64,000 bases of DNA from Gammaproteobacteria bacterium (GCA_014337915.1 QUBU01000008.1:1-64000), one strand, 5' to 3'; counted from the first letter of the stretch, positions 10,666 through 18,940 are shown. The notes: generated by a model from the sequence alone, not told the origin. Program-made: numbers and translations.

Positions 10666-11631
10666 TCAGGTGCCCGCCTGCGCCAGGCGACCCACCGACA
10701 GGCTGTCCTTCACCGAGTCCACCACCCAGCTGTTGAGGTTCTCGTCCGGGAGGATGGCCTCGGTCTCGTGGTACAGCACGTCCTGCGGCCGCTCCGACTT
10801 GCGGATCGCCTCGCCGATGATGTCCTTCTGGAACATGTAGTCATAGGCGACATATACCGAGATCACGATATCCTTCTTCTTCTCGGCCAGGATCTGGTTG
10901 ACGGCCTTGCGGGTCGGGTCGATCGAGTAATTGACCAGGTGGCCGCTCCAGGCATAGTTGATGGCGTCGATGCCGACGTTGTCCTTCAGGTGCTGGCCAA
11001 GGTCGGCCATCAGGGCCTCCCACTGCTGGTTGAAGCCGTTGTCACCGTAGGCTGCCAGCGTCACGCCATAGTCCTTGCCGTTGCCATCCTTCAGCAGGTC
11101 TTTCACGCGGCGCAGGATGTTGGCCTTCAGGAAGTCGGTGGAGTCGATGGTTTCCAGCAGGGTCACGCGCGCCTTTGGCCGGTAGACCGGCACGCCTTCC
11201 TTCGGCAGCATCTCCAGCGCCTTGGGATCGTTCTTCAGGCCCACCAGGTTGGGGATGTCGGAGTTGGTGTGGCCACCCACCGTGAGGAACAGCGGCAGCA
11301 CCACGACCTCGTCGTAGCCCTCGTCGTCGAAGGCCTTCATCTGCGTGGCCACCGAGGGCTCGGTGTACTCGTTGAAGGCGGTCTTCACGCCCTTGACGTT
11401 CGGCAGTGCCAGCAGGCGGTCCCTGGTCGCCTTTTCGACGTCCACCAGCATGTCGCGCCAGGCCTTCTGCCGCGAGCCGTGGTTGACCAGCAGCACGCCG
11501 ATCTTGTGCTGGCCGGCGGCACTGGCGCCCTCGGTGTTTGCCTGGGCGTCGCCCTTGGGCGCCCCGCCGCAGGCACTGAGCAGCAGCGCCGTGGCTGCCA
11601 CCGCCATCATCGTCATCATCGACTTGAACAT
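10666..11631 (-). CDS. CbiX/sirohydrochlorin chelatase-fold lipoprotein (1)
   Basis: A 321-residue exported lipoprotein. The signal peptide ends in lipobox LLLSAC with Cys21. The mature part resembles the class II chelatase fold (CbiX/CbiK/SirB): LLVNHGSRQKAW with His51 and VVVLPLFLTVGGHTNSDIP with His121, the two positions where cytoplasmic chelatases bind the metal or tetrapyrrole. A second, less conserved half follows, giving the double-length CbiK-like size. Family members insert Co2+ or Fe2+ into sirohydrochlorin in the cytoplasm; a membrane-tethered periplasmic form suggests metal or heme handling outside. AAGGAG precedes the ATG at 11631. It is last in a three-gene operon with a NosR-like protein and a second such lipoprotein. 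Confidence 0.82.
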   Translation of the reverse strand: MFKSMMTMMAVAATALLLSACGGAPKGDAQANTEGASAAGQHKIGVLLVNHGSRQKAWRDMLVDVEKATRDRLLALPNVKGVKTAFNEYTEPSVATQMKAFDDEGYDEVVVLPLFLTVGGHTNSDIPNLVGLKNDPKALEMLPKEGVPVYRPKARVTLLETIDSTDFLKANILRRVKDLLKDGNGKDYGVTLAAYGDNGFNQQWEALMADLGQHLKDNVGIDAINYAWSGHLVNYSIDPTRKAVNQILAEKKKDIVISVYVAYDYMFQKDIIGEAIRKSERPQDVLYHETEAILPDENLNSWVVDSVKDSLSVGRLAQAGT

Positions 11632-11710
11632 GACACTCTCCTTTGTAGCTGCGTTTCCCGGCAGGCCCTGACCCCCGTCAGCTGGGCCGGCACGGCGACT
11701 CACCAGTCAT

Positions 11711-13147
11711 TCATGCCCGGGCGGTCTCGGTCGCCACCCTGATACCTGCCAGCCTGGCCCCGGCCGTACGCGTCTGCGGCGTGCGCGCCAGCCATGCGGT
11801 GCCATCCAGCACCGCGCCCGTCGGGCACAGCGCCCGGCACCAGAGCATCGGATAGTAGGCCGAGACCAGCACCACGGCCAGCGACAGCCAGAACCAGGGC
11901 GAATTCAGGAATTCCAGGCCGAACAGGTCGGGGAACAGCTCGTAGCTGCCCCAGTCCCGCAGGCCCATGGCGATGCCGACCACCAGCGTGATGGTGATGG
12001 CCCAGCGCAGGAACGACAGCACGCGATTGGACACCGGCAGCCGGCCCTTCCAGGGCAGGAAGCGCACCAGCAGCAGCTGCACGTTGCCGTAGGGGCAGAC
12101 GTAGCGGCAGTAGGAGTTGCCGTCCCAGATGGCGCTGAGGACGACGAAGGTCGCATAGGCGCCCAGGATGTAGGACCAGGTCACGCCGAGGAACGGCTGC
12201 ATGAACGTGACGTAGGTGAATGAGTTGTTGAGGTAGAAACCGAGGTAGGCCACGCAGACCGCGGCCATCAGCAGGCTGAGGCGCCGCGAGCGGCGCACCA
12301 CCCGCAGGCCGGTGACGATGAACAGCAGGCCGATCAGCGCCGCCTGCAGGATCCAGGTATTGGGAAGCACCGCCTTGACGTCGAAGCCCGCCGGCTCGCT
12401 GTCGAGGTAGATGCCCAGCGGCGACTCGCGCGCGATGCTCACCAGCTGCGTGACCGAGCGGGCCACGCCCTCGCTGGTGAGCGAAGCGCCGCTCACCAGG
12501 TCGACCTGGTAGCTCTTGCCGTCCAGCGGGATGCTCTGGAACTTCTCGTAGAAGCCGGCCTTCTCGATGTCGCGCAGGTAGCTGGTGGTCTCCATCGAGC
12601 GCAGGTGCTTCACCTCGCGGATCCGGCCATCCAGGCCGACCACCATGCCGATGTCGATGGGCCCGGCATAGCCCTTGACCTCCTTGTTCAGGCCGGTGTT
12701 CTCCATGTAGAGCTGCACCAGCTTGCCGTTCTTGTCCCATTCCTCGGCGTAGAACATGTCGAGCGCGGTCTTGAGCTTCACGCCGTCCGGGTTGGCGGCC
12801 ATGGCGCGGGCATCGTTGTAGACCAGCCTGGCTACGTCCTCGCTGAGGCCCGGGTTGGTGCGGGCATCGCCGATGATGCCGAACAGCCGCTGCGGCTGCG
12901 GCTTCGCCTCCATGATGTGGTAGAAAGCGTGCTTCTCGCGCTCGGGAATCATGCCGGTGACCGGCGTCTGGTACTCCTCGCCGAAACGCACCGGCTCGGA
13001 GAAGCCCGTCACGTGTTCCTCGAACTCGAAGACCGGCTGCGGTTCCTGCAGGGGCCCGTTGATCCAGAAGTAGGCGTAGAGCGCCCCCACCACGGCCGTC
13101 AGGCCGAGCTTGCGCCAGGGGATGCGGATCGCTGCCACGCCGGCCAT
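11711..13147 (-). CDS. NosR/RnfG-like FMN-binding and iron-sulfur membrane protein
   Basis: A 478-residue membrane protein. One N-terminal TM segment (about 14-29) precedes a periplasmic region with an FMN-binding domain (about 150-245) containing DLVSGASLTSEG (216-227), which resembles the ApbE flavinylation motif with Ser222 in the Thr position. About five to six TM segments follow (265-450), with two CxxxCP motifs: C347RYVC351P and C437RALC441P. This is a polyferredoxin-like NapH/NosR core lacking the full 8-Cys ferredoxin tail. Such proteins pass electrons from the quinol pool or cytoplasm to periplasmic partners. The ATG at 13147 follows AGGAG. Only 10 bp separate it from the upstream chelatase-like lipoprotein gene and 79 bp from the downstream one, implying joint function. 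Confidence 0.82.
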   Translation of the reverse strand: MAGVAAIRIPWRKLGLTAVVGALYAYFWINGPLQEPQPVFEFEEHVTGFSEPVRFGEEYQTPVTGMIPEREKHAFYHIMEAKPQPQRLFGIIGDARTNPGLSEDVARLVYNDARAMAANPDGVKLKTALDMFYAEEWDKNGKLVQLYMENTGLNKEVKGYAGPIDIGMVVGLDGRIREVKHLRSMETTSYLRDIEKAGFYEKFQSIPLDGKSYQVDLVSGASLTSEGVARSVTQLVSIARESPLGIYLDSEPAGFDVKAVLPNTWILQAALIGLLFIVTGLRVVRRSRRLSLLMAAVCVAYLGFYLNNSFTYVTFMQPFLGVTWSYILGAYATFVVLSAIWDGNSYCRYVCPYGNVQLLLVRFLPWKGRLPVSNRVLSFLRWAITITLVVGIAMGLRDWGSYELFPDLFGLEFLNSPWFWLSLAVVLVSAYYPMLWCRALCPTGAVLDGTAWLARTPQTRTAGARLAGIRVATETARA

Positions 13148-13157
13148 GTGACTGCTC

Positions 13158-14126
13158 CTAGCCGCGATTCGGGGCGGGCACCGTGGCACCGCCGGCGTCA
13201 CGCACACGCTGCACGGCTTCCTGCACCTTGGTCACCACCCACTCGTTCACCACCGGGTCGGGCAGCACCGCATCGGGCTTGTAGCGCACCTTGGACGAGG
13301 TGGGCACCGCGTTGACGGCGGCCTGGATGGTGTTCACCTGGAGCATCTCGTCGACGCCCACCAGCACCGGCACCACCAGCACCTGCTGCTCGAGTTCCAG
13401 GACCTCGTTGATGACCTCGACCACCGGCGCGCCGGAGTAGTCGGTGAGCTTGCCGCAGAAGGCGAAGGCCACCGTATCGATGTCGGTCTTGATCTTCAGG
13501 TAGCGGCCGAGGCCCTCCATGATGTCGCTCATCTGCTGGCCGTAGACCTGGTCGCCGTAGCCCACCAGGACGATGGCCATGTCCTCGCCGCTGTCCTGGC
13601 CCTTGAGCTCGTTCACCCGGCGCAGCACGTTCTTCTTCAGCACCTCGGAGTCGCTGAGCGCGGGCGTCATGGCCACGCGGGCCTTCGGGTAGTAGACGTC
13701 GAAGCCCTCGTTCTGCAGCTGCTTGATGGCCTTGGCCTGGGTGCGCATGCCTACCAGGTACTGCAGGTAGTTGTTGGTCATGGTGGATTCGCCGGCGATG
13801 AGCAGCGGCACCACGACCACTTCCCCGATGCCGGCGGCGTCGAAGGCGCGCATCTCGGCGGCCAGGTCCGGCTTGGTCTCCTCGATGAAGGCCAGGCGCA
13901 CTTCCCTGACGCCAGGCTGTTTCATGATCGGTTCGCGGACCTGGTCGGCGAGTGTCTTGACCATGCCCACCCAGTTCGAGGACTTCGAACCATGGGCCAC
14001 CAGCAGCACGCCAATGCTGGCGTCATTGGCGGGGCCCGCCGGGGCAGTGGCCTGGCGCCCACAGGACGCGATGAACAGCGTCGCCGCTGCAACGAGGAAG
14101 ATGACGGGGAAACGCACGACTGACAT
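13158..14126 (-). CDS. CbiX/sirohydrochlorin chelatase-fold lipoprotein (2)
   Basis: A 322-residue paralogue of the lipoprotein at 10,666-11,631, starting at the ATG at 14126 with a signal peptide and lipobox FIASC (Cys22). The chelatase-like N-terminal half keeps LLVAHGSKSSNW with His45, but the strand after VVVVPLLIAG has ESTMTNNY where the first paralogue has GGHTNSD. The second conserved His is therefore missing (position near Thr115). Both proteins keep a long C-terminal half with matching blocks (PKARVTLLE in one, PKARVAMTP in the other). It is the first gene of the operon. Loss of a metal ligand in one copy points to division of labour, such as a binding versus a catalytic subunit. Confidence 0.8.
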   Translation of the reverse strand: MSVVRFPVIFLVAAATLFIASCGRQATAPAGPANDASIGVLLVAHGSKSSNWVGMVKTLADQVREPIMKQPGVREVRLAFIEETKPDLAAEMRAFDAAGIGEVVVVPLLIAGESTMTNNYLQYLVGMRTQAKAIKQLQNEGFDVYYPKARVAMTPALSDSEVLKKNVLRRVNELKGQDSGEDMAIVLVGYGDQVYGQQMSDIMEGLGRYLKIKTDIDTVAFAFCGKLTDYSGAPVVEVINEVLELEQQVLVVPVLVGVDEMLQVNTIQAAVNAVPTSSKVRYKPDAVLPDPVVNEWVVTKVQEAVQRVRDAGGATVPAPNRG

Positions 14127-14391
14127 GTTCGCGTCTGCTCCTGGAGCGCTGTGGAATCTGCCGGGCACGAGCCTGCCACAGCCTGCATCGGCTGCGCAGC
14201 TCCCCCCGGAACGTCGGTTGCCAGTCTGCTACGGGTGCCGCGGACGGGCAATGACCCGAATGCGTCAAATTGTCGCATTGGCGATACGGTGAATCGGAGC
14301 GCGATGCGGCGGGTTACCATGCGGCTCGGACTTTCATGGGCTGCGTGGCGCTGCCGCCGCGCGACAGTCCGTCACCAGGGGGGCACCACCG

Positions 14392-14790
14392 ATGGCCAAC
14401 ATCATCCGCATCATCATCCTCAGCACCTTCATGGCGGTGTTCATGGTCTGGGGTTTCCGTGGCGTCGAGGACAGCCCGCTGGCGGCGGTGCCGGCGCTGA
14501 TCGGCTTCATCGTCGCCTTCCTCGCGCCCAGCGCCATCGGCGTGCCTGCCTATGCCGCCACCGCCGGGCGCAAGCGCGGCGACACGGCGCGCTTCGCCTT
14601 CCTGTTCTGGGCGGCCAGTGCCGCCCTCGTTGCCGCCGGCTGGCTGCTGTACTACGCGCGTGACATTGCCGCCGGCGGCTTCTTCCGCGACAGCATGCTG
14701 GTTGGCGCCGCGGTACTGGCGGCGCTGACGGCTGCGCTCGCCTTCGCGCTAGGCCGGGGCCTGGACTACCTCAACGCGGGACGGCGCTGA
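14392..14790 (+). CDS. Small membrane protein with four predicted TM segments
   Basis: A 132-residue hydrophobic protein that I cannot assign. Four membrane segments are visible (about 4-21, 30-50, 67-86 and 101-121), joined by short loops, one basic (AGRKRGDTARF). The ATG at 14392 follows a G-rich ribosome-binding site. It is divergent from the chelatase-like operon (265 bp between starts) and lies upstream of the MetE-like gene on the same strand. No conserved charged or cysteine residues suggest a catalytic role. Confidence 0.7.
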   Translation: MANIIRIIILSTFMAVFMVWGFRGVEDSPLAAVPALIGFIVAFLAPSAIGVPAYAATAGRKRGDTARFAFLFWAASAALVAAGWLLYYARDIAAGGFFRDSMLVGAAVLAALTAALAFALGRGLDYLNAGRR

Positions 14791-14870
14791 TCCGGCGCCT
14801 GCCTGCGACGCCCTGTTCCCGGGGCTCGACCTGCGCGCAAGGCTGATAGCCAACGCCGCGCCGGACTCCC

Positions 14871-14876
14871 TATACT
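14871..14876 (+). promoter_or_regulatory. Putative -10 element (TATACT) for the MetE-like gene
   Basis: TATACT lies 29 bp before the ATG at 14906 in an otherwise GC-rich intergenic region. No clear -35 is visible. Confidence 0.4.
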
Positions 14877-14905
14877 GCGGCCGGGAAACATCGAGGGAAG
14901 ATCCA

Positions 14906-15940
14906 ATGGGCGAGCCGCTGATTCCGACGACCATGGTGGGCAGCTACCCGCAGCCGGACTGGCTCATCGACCGCGAAGTCCTCGGCGGACGGCTGCCGCC
15001 GCGGGTGCGGGCGCGGGAGCTCTGGCGCGTGGCCGATCCCTGGCTGGAGCAGGCGCAGGACGACGCCACCCTGATCGCGATCATCGAGCAGGAACGCGCC
15101 GGCCTCGACATCATCGGCGACGGCGAGATGCGCCGCGAGAGCTATTCCAATGCCTTCGCCAATTCACTCGGCGGCGTCGACCGCGAGCGGATGGGCACCG
15201 CGCTGGACCGCACCGGCAAGCCGAACAGCGTGCCGCGGGTGGTCGGGCCCATCCTGCGCCAGCCCTCCACCCTGGCCGACGAGGCACGCTTCCTCCACAC
15301 CCATACCCGGCGCCGGACCAAGATCACCCTGCCTGGACCGTTCACGATGGCGCAGCAGGCGCAGAACGACTACTACCCGGACCTGCGCTCGCTGGCCCTG
15401 GCCTATGCGGACGCGGTCAATGCCGAGATCAGGGCGCTGCACGCCGCCGGCGTCGACATCGTGCAGCTCGACGAGCCCTACCTGCAGGCGCGCCCCGAGG
15501 AGGCGCAGCAGTTCGGGGTCGAGGCCATCAACCGGGCGGTGGCCGGCGTGAAGGGCCAGACGGCACTGCACATCTGCTTTGGCTATGCCCATGTGCACCA
15601 CTACGCCGCCAAGCCCAGCGGCTACTCGTTCCTGCCCGAACTCGAGGCCAGCCAGGTCGACATCCTCTCGATCGAAGCGGCCCAGCCCACCATCGATCTC
15701 TCGGTGCTGCGCCGGCTGCCGTCGAAGAAGATCATGCTCGGCGTGATCAGCCTCGGGGACCTCGCCATCGAGACACCGGCGCTCGTTGCCGAAAGGCTCA
15801 GCAAAGCGCTGGAACATGTCCCGGCCGAGCGGCTGATGGCAGCGCCGGACTGCGGCCTCAAATACGTGTCGCGCGAGGTGGCCTTCGGCAAGCTGCGCGC
15901 CATGGTCGAGGGCACCGAGATCGTACGCCAGCGTCTCTAG
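14906..15940 (+). CDS. MetE C-terminal-like cobalamin-independent methyltransferase
   Basis: A 344-residue protein matching the catalytic C-terminal half of methionine synthase MetE (full MetE is about 750), so it belongs to the short 'core' family. Landmarks are TTMVGSYPQP at the start, GDGEMRRESY, LPGPFTM, VDIVQLDEPYLQ, the zinc-ligand region HICFGY, and PDCGLKYVSRE with the last zinc Cys. Family members move methyl groups to thiols using zinc; short forms may use methylcobalamin or small-molecule methyl donors rather than methyl-folate. A good ribosome-binding site (GAGGGAAG) precedes the ATG. The substrate is undetermined because the N-terminal folate-binding half is missing. Confidence 0.85.
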   Translation: MGEPLIPTTMVGSYPQPDWLIDREVLGGRLPPRVRARELWRVADPWLEQAQDDATLIAIIEQERAGLDIIGDGEMRRESYSNAFANSLGGVDRERMGTALDRTGKPNSVPRVVGPILRQPSTLADEARFLHTHTRRRTKITLPGPFTMAQQAQNDYYPDLRSLALAYADAVNAEIRALHAAGVDIVQLDEPYLQARPEEAQQFGVEAINRAVAGVKGQTALHICFGYAHVHHYAAKPSGYSFLPELEASQVDILSIEAAQPTIDLSVLRRLPSKKIMLGVISLGDLAIETPALVAERLSKALEHVPAERLMAAPDCGLKYVSREVAFGKLRAMVEGTEIVRQRL

Positions 15941-15949
15941 GCTGCCGTC

Positions 15950-16543
15950 TCAGCGATTGCGGGCCAGCGCAGCGGCGATCTCGGCCGCCGTGGCACCGTA
16001 GGGGATGATCTCGAGCATGTCGTCGCTGGTGCCAAGCAGGAACAGCGCGGCGCTGTGGTTGACCATGTAGCCGCCATCCGGCATGGGCGGCATCTTCTCG
16101 TAGAAGACATGGAAGGCCGCGGCGGCCGCGGCGATGCCAGCGGCATCACCCGTCATCCCCGTCACCGCCGGGCCAAAGTTGCGCACATAGGCACCGACGG
16201 CTTGCGGCGTATCGCGCTCCGGGTCGACGGAAATGAACAGGATGCGGGTATCGCGTTCCGCACTGCCGCTTTCGGCCAGTGCGCGACTCGCATTCATCAG
16301 CGTCGTCGGACAGGCCTCCGGGCAGTTGGTGAAGCCGAAGAACACCAGCTGCCGGCGGTGGTTCAGCTGCGACCAGGCAACGGGTTGCCCGGTTGCATCG
16401 AGCAGCGTGAACTCGCCGCTGACCCGTGGCCGCTCCGGCGCCGGGCCGGGAGTCGGCGGCAGGCCGCGCCAGAGGGCCGTGGCCAGTCCGGCCAGCAGTG
16501 CCAGCGCGGCGACCATCCAGGGCAGCCAGGCACGGCCGGTCAT
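15950..16543 (-). CDS. SCO1/SenC-type copper chaperone
   Basis: A 197-residue thioredoxin-fold protein of the SCO1/SenC/PrrC family, which delivers copper to the CuA site of cytochrome c oxidase or acts as a thiol reductase. An N-terminal TM anchor (about 7-24) places the domain in the periplasm. The copper ligands are complete: CPEAC within FTNCPEACPTTLMN and the distal His in MVNHSAA. The start is ATG at 16543, overlapping the stop of the upstream methyltransferase gene (ATGA), so the pair is translationally coupled. No oxidase subunits are in the window. Confidence 0.9.
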   Translation of the reverse strand: MTGRAWLPWMVAALALLAGLATALWRGLPPTPGPAPERPRVSGEFTLLDATGQPVAWSQLNHRRQLVFFGFTNCPEACPTTLMNASRALAESGSAERDTRILFISVDPERDTPQAVGAYVRNFGPAVTGMTGDAAGIAAAAAAFHVFYEKMPPMPDGGYMVNHSAALFLLGTSDDMLEIIPYGATAAEIAAALARNR

Positions 16544-17268
16544 GCTGGCCTCCGGGCAATCGCGCCGGCATGGTGGCGCCCCTCGCGGTCCGCGCCACGG
16601 CCGGTGAAGGCGGCCTCCTCGACGACGAAGCCGGCGCGTGCGCATTCGCGCGCCAGGATGTCGGGGTCCAGCGGGTTCAGGTACGGGAGCATGCCGGCGA
16701 TGGCCGCGCGGTCCGGCAAGTACGCCGCGATGTCCTCGATGAAACCCGGCCACTCCTCGCCGGCCGCCTTGCGCTGCTCGTAGGCCGGCGCGCCCGCGGA
16801 CCAGAAGCCGCTGTAGGGTGTGTCCGCCACCAGGAACAGCCGGCCACCGGGCTGCAGCCAGTCATGCATCTTCTCCAGTGAGCTGCGGATCTCCGCGGCG
16901 AGCAGGAAATGCAGCACCCGCGAGCAGAGGATGGCGGCAAAGGCACCACCCGGGAAATCGACACCGGGCAGCAGGCCGACGCTGGTGCTCAGCCTCGGGC
17001 GCAGGTCTTCCGGCGTCTCGCGCGCGAGAATCTCCACATGGCCCGGCTCCATGTCGCAGGCATGCACGGTGGCGCCCTGCTCCAGCGCCGCGCGCGTGGC
17101 GACGCCGTAGGCGCAGCCCATGTCCAGCACCGGCGCCGCACAGGCGCCGGCATGGGCGGCAAACTCCGCCGAGAAACGGTCCAGCGTCTCGGACATGAAG
17201 CCGCGATGGTTGAGCGTCGGCACGAGCCCGGCAATGAAGGGCTTGGGGCGCTGAATCGTCGTGGACAT
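16540..17268 (-). CDS. Class I SAM-dependent methyltransferase
   Basis: A 242-residue Rossmann-fold methyltransferase. Motif I is LDMGCAYGVAT, followed by the acidic strand end HACDMEPGH and a post-motif region ILCSRVLHFL. The start is the ATG at 17268 (MSTTIQRPKPF); the long open frame upstream is antisense to fnr and not coding. Ten C residues (G10 on the + strand, 17279-17288) sit ten bases before the ATG, where a ribosome-binding site should be. The gene overlaps the following SCO1 gene by 4 bp. The substrate is unknown. Confidence 0.8.
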   Translation of the reverse strand: MSTTIQRPKPFIAGLVPTLNHRGFMSETLDRFSAEFAAHAGACAAPVLDMGCAYGVATRAALEQGATVHACDMEPGHVEILARETPEDLRPRLSTSVGLLPGVDFPGGAFAAILCSRVLHFLLAAEIRSSLEKMHDWLQPGGRLFLVADTPYSGFWSAGAPAYEQRKAAGEEWPGFIEDIAAYLPDRAAIAGMLPYLNPLDPDILARECARAGFVVEEAAFTGRGADREGRHHAGAIARRPA

Positions 17269-17278
17269 GGCCTGGACC

Positions 17279-17288
17279 GGGGGGGGGG
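17279..17288. repeat. G10/C10 homopolymer in the methyltransferase leader
   Basis: Ten consecutive G on the + strand (C on the coding strand) end ten bases upstream of the methyltransferase start codon. Tracts of this length in a leader can slip during replication. Confidence 0.9.
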
Positions 17289-17478
17289 CTGGAGGGGCGG
17301 CAATTGTGGCCCAGCGCCCCAGCGGCCGCCATGGCGGCCGGCCAGAGCACCCCCCGGAAGCACCCCGGCCCCGGGGTCCTACGGGGATTCCCTTATATGC
17401 CGGATCTGCTGCCGGCCTTAGAAGTTCTCCCCATGGACAGACGCAATGCCAGCGAAACGCGTCTCCAGGGGGCGTGAC

Positions 17479-18252
17479 ATGCTCGACCCCGTGTTGGCGC
17501 CAGGTGCCGATAGCCGCGCCGTGAGCGGCCGGGCCGATGCCGGCCGTTCCCGCTGTGCCAGCTGTGCCATCGCCCCGCGCTGCCTGCCGGCGGCCCTGAA
17601 TGCGGAGCAGATGCACCGCTTCGAGGACTCTGTCCAGCGCTGCCGGCCGCTCGGCGCCGGCGACCACCTGTTCCGCGTCGGCGACCCGTTCCACGCCATG
17701 TTCGCGGTGCAGTCAGGCTGCTTCAAGAGTTACGCAGTGGATGCCGAGGGCCGCGAACACGTCATGGCCTTCCATTTCGCCGGCGAGATCATCGGCGTCG
17801 AAGCCATCTACCCCGAGCGCCACGTGTCGAGTTGCGTGGCACTGGCCCCGGCCAGCACCGTGTGCGTGCTGCCCTACCGTACGCTCACGCGGCTGGCACA
17901 GGAGATCCCGCCGCTGCAGTCGGAAATCCTGCGGATGCTGAGCCGCTACGTGCTCGGCGGTGCCAGCATCGCCGGGGACTTCAGCGCCGAGGAACGCCTC
18001 GCCGCCTTCCTGGTGATGGTTTCCGCGCGACTACGCCGCCCGGGCTCCGGCGGAGACCTCGACCTCGCCATGTCCCGCCAGGACATCGCGAATTTCCTCC
18101 GGCTGGCCCCGGAAACCGTCAGCCGCATCCTGGCGCGGTTCCAGCGCGGCGGCCTGGTCAAGACCGACCGCAAGCACATCGAACTGCTGGACCCCGATGG
18201 CCTTTCGGATATCGCGGCCTGCATGAACCCCTATACGCGCTACGGCCCGTAG
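17479..18252 (+). CDS. fnr: FNR-type oxygen-sensing transcription regulator
   Basis: A 257-residue Crp/Fnr protein. The N-terminal cluster signature is CASCAIAPRC (Cys26, Cys29, Cys35), aligning with C20/C23/C29 of E. coli FNR, and Cys129 in STVCVLP aligns with C122. All four [4Fe-4S] ligands are therefore present. A cyclic-nucleotide-like beta roll follows, then a dimer helix and an HTH (SRQDIANFLRLAPETVSRIL) with the Glu and Arg that read TTGAT half sites. I prefer the ATG at 17479 because GGGGG precedes it with good spacing; an ATG at 17446 would add 11 residues. It probably governs the switch to low oxygen, and cytochrome c genes lie downstream. ANR or FixK-like are alternative names. Confidence 0.9.
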   Translation: MLDPVLAPGADSRAVSGRADAGRSRCASCAIAPRCLPAALNAEQMHRFEDSVQRCRPLGAGDHLFRVGDPFHAMFAVQSGCFKSYAVDAEGREHVMAFHFAGEIIGVEAIYPERHVSSCVALAPASTVCVLPYRTLTRLAQEIPPLQSEILRMLSRYVLGGASIAGDFSAEERLAAFLVMVSARLRRPGSGGDLDLAMSRQDIANFLRLAPETVSRILARFQRGGLVKTDRKHIELLDPDGLSDIAACMNPYTRYGP

Positions 18253-18297
18253 CCGGCCGGCGTGACCTCCGTCGCGGCTCCCTCCTGCCGCACCTGC

Positions 18298-18303
18298 TAG
18301 GCT
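18298..18303 (+). promoter_or_regulatory. Putative -10 element (TAGGCT)
   Basis: TAGGCT, 30 bases before the ATG at 18334. It belongs to the recurring TAnnnT pattern seen upstream of many genes here. Confidence 0.25.
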
Positions 18304-18333
18304 GTGTCACCGGTTCCGCGACAGCCTGCTGCC

Positions 18334-18873
18334 ATGATTCCGATCCGCATCCACCAGGCCTGCCACTGCGGCCCGCTGCTGGTCGCCGCCCTGGCGCTGG
18401 CTTTGCCGCTGCCGGGCAATGCCGATGACCCGGCACCGCCGACGGTCATCAGCACGCCCCGCGCGCCTGCGCCTGAACCAAAGCCGGCCGGCACCGTGCA
18501 GTTCCAGGCCTACCGGAACTTCAACGGCCATGGGCCCGGCGGCGGCGATCCCGGCCACCAGCCGCATCCGGGTCCGGCCGGCCAGGGCCGCGATGGCACG
18601 CCGATGGAAATCCCGCTCGCCGTCGAGCTCGCCACCTGTCCCGACGGCGACACCGAAGTCAGCGCCATCAATGCCGGCGGCTGGCGCCACGAGTCCGAAG
18701 GTGTCTGCGAGAACTCCTCCGCACCGCAGGCGGGCGCAGTCACGCTGCACCAGGGGAAGGCCGCGCCTGCGTCCGCACCCGCAGAAGCAGCAGCACCGGC
18801 CCGGCCGGCTGAAACCCGGGCGGTCCCGCGCTGCGACCCGGCTACCTGGAACTGCAGTTCCTCACCGCAGTAG
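18334..18873 (+). CDS. Proline-rich secreted protein of unknown function
   Basis: A 179-residue protein with a hydrophobic signal sequence (about 12-29, ending LPLPGNADD). The mature part is rich in Pro, Ala and Gly (for example RAPAPEPKPAG and GGGDPGHQPHPGPAG) around a short ordered-looking block PMEIPLAVELATCPDGDTEV. Four mature cysteines (TC, VC, RC, NC) could form two disulfides. I do not recognise a family. Low-complexity composition could also come from GC-rich non-coding DNA, but the signal peptide and an upstream -10 element favour a real gene. Confidence 0.55.
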   Translation: MIPIRIHQACHCGPLLVAALALALPLPGNADDPAPPTVISTPRAPAPEPKPAGTVQFQAYRNFNGHGPGGGDPGHQPHPGPAGQGRDGTPMEIPLAVELATCPDGDTEVSAINAGGWRHESEGVCENSSAPQAGAVTLHQGKAAPASAPAEAAAPARPAETRAVPRCDPATWNCSSSPQ

Positions 18874-18900
18874 CCGCCCGCATCCGGCCGGGGACCCTGC

Positions 18901-18906
18901 TATCCT
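18901..18906 (+). promoter_or_regulatory. Putative -10 element (TATCCT) for the cytochrome genes
   Basis: TATCCT lies 34 bases before the cytochrome c ATG at 18941. No FNR box (TTGAT-N4-ATCAA) is visible next to it. Confidence 0.3.
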
Positions 18907-18940
18907 TGGGTCCCCCAACCAGCCGCCACGGAGTCAGCCG

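Noticed and set aside
14251-14268. ATGAC-N8-GTCAA near-symmetric sequence upstream of the chelatase-like operon, as a possible FNR box
   Set aside because: The half sites are eight bases apart rather than four and the match is short, so it is weaker than an FNR/ANR site should be.
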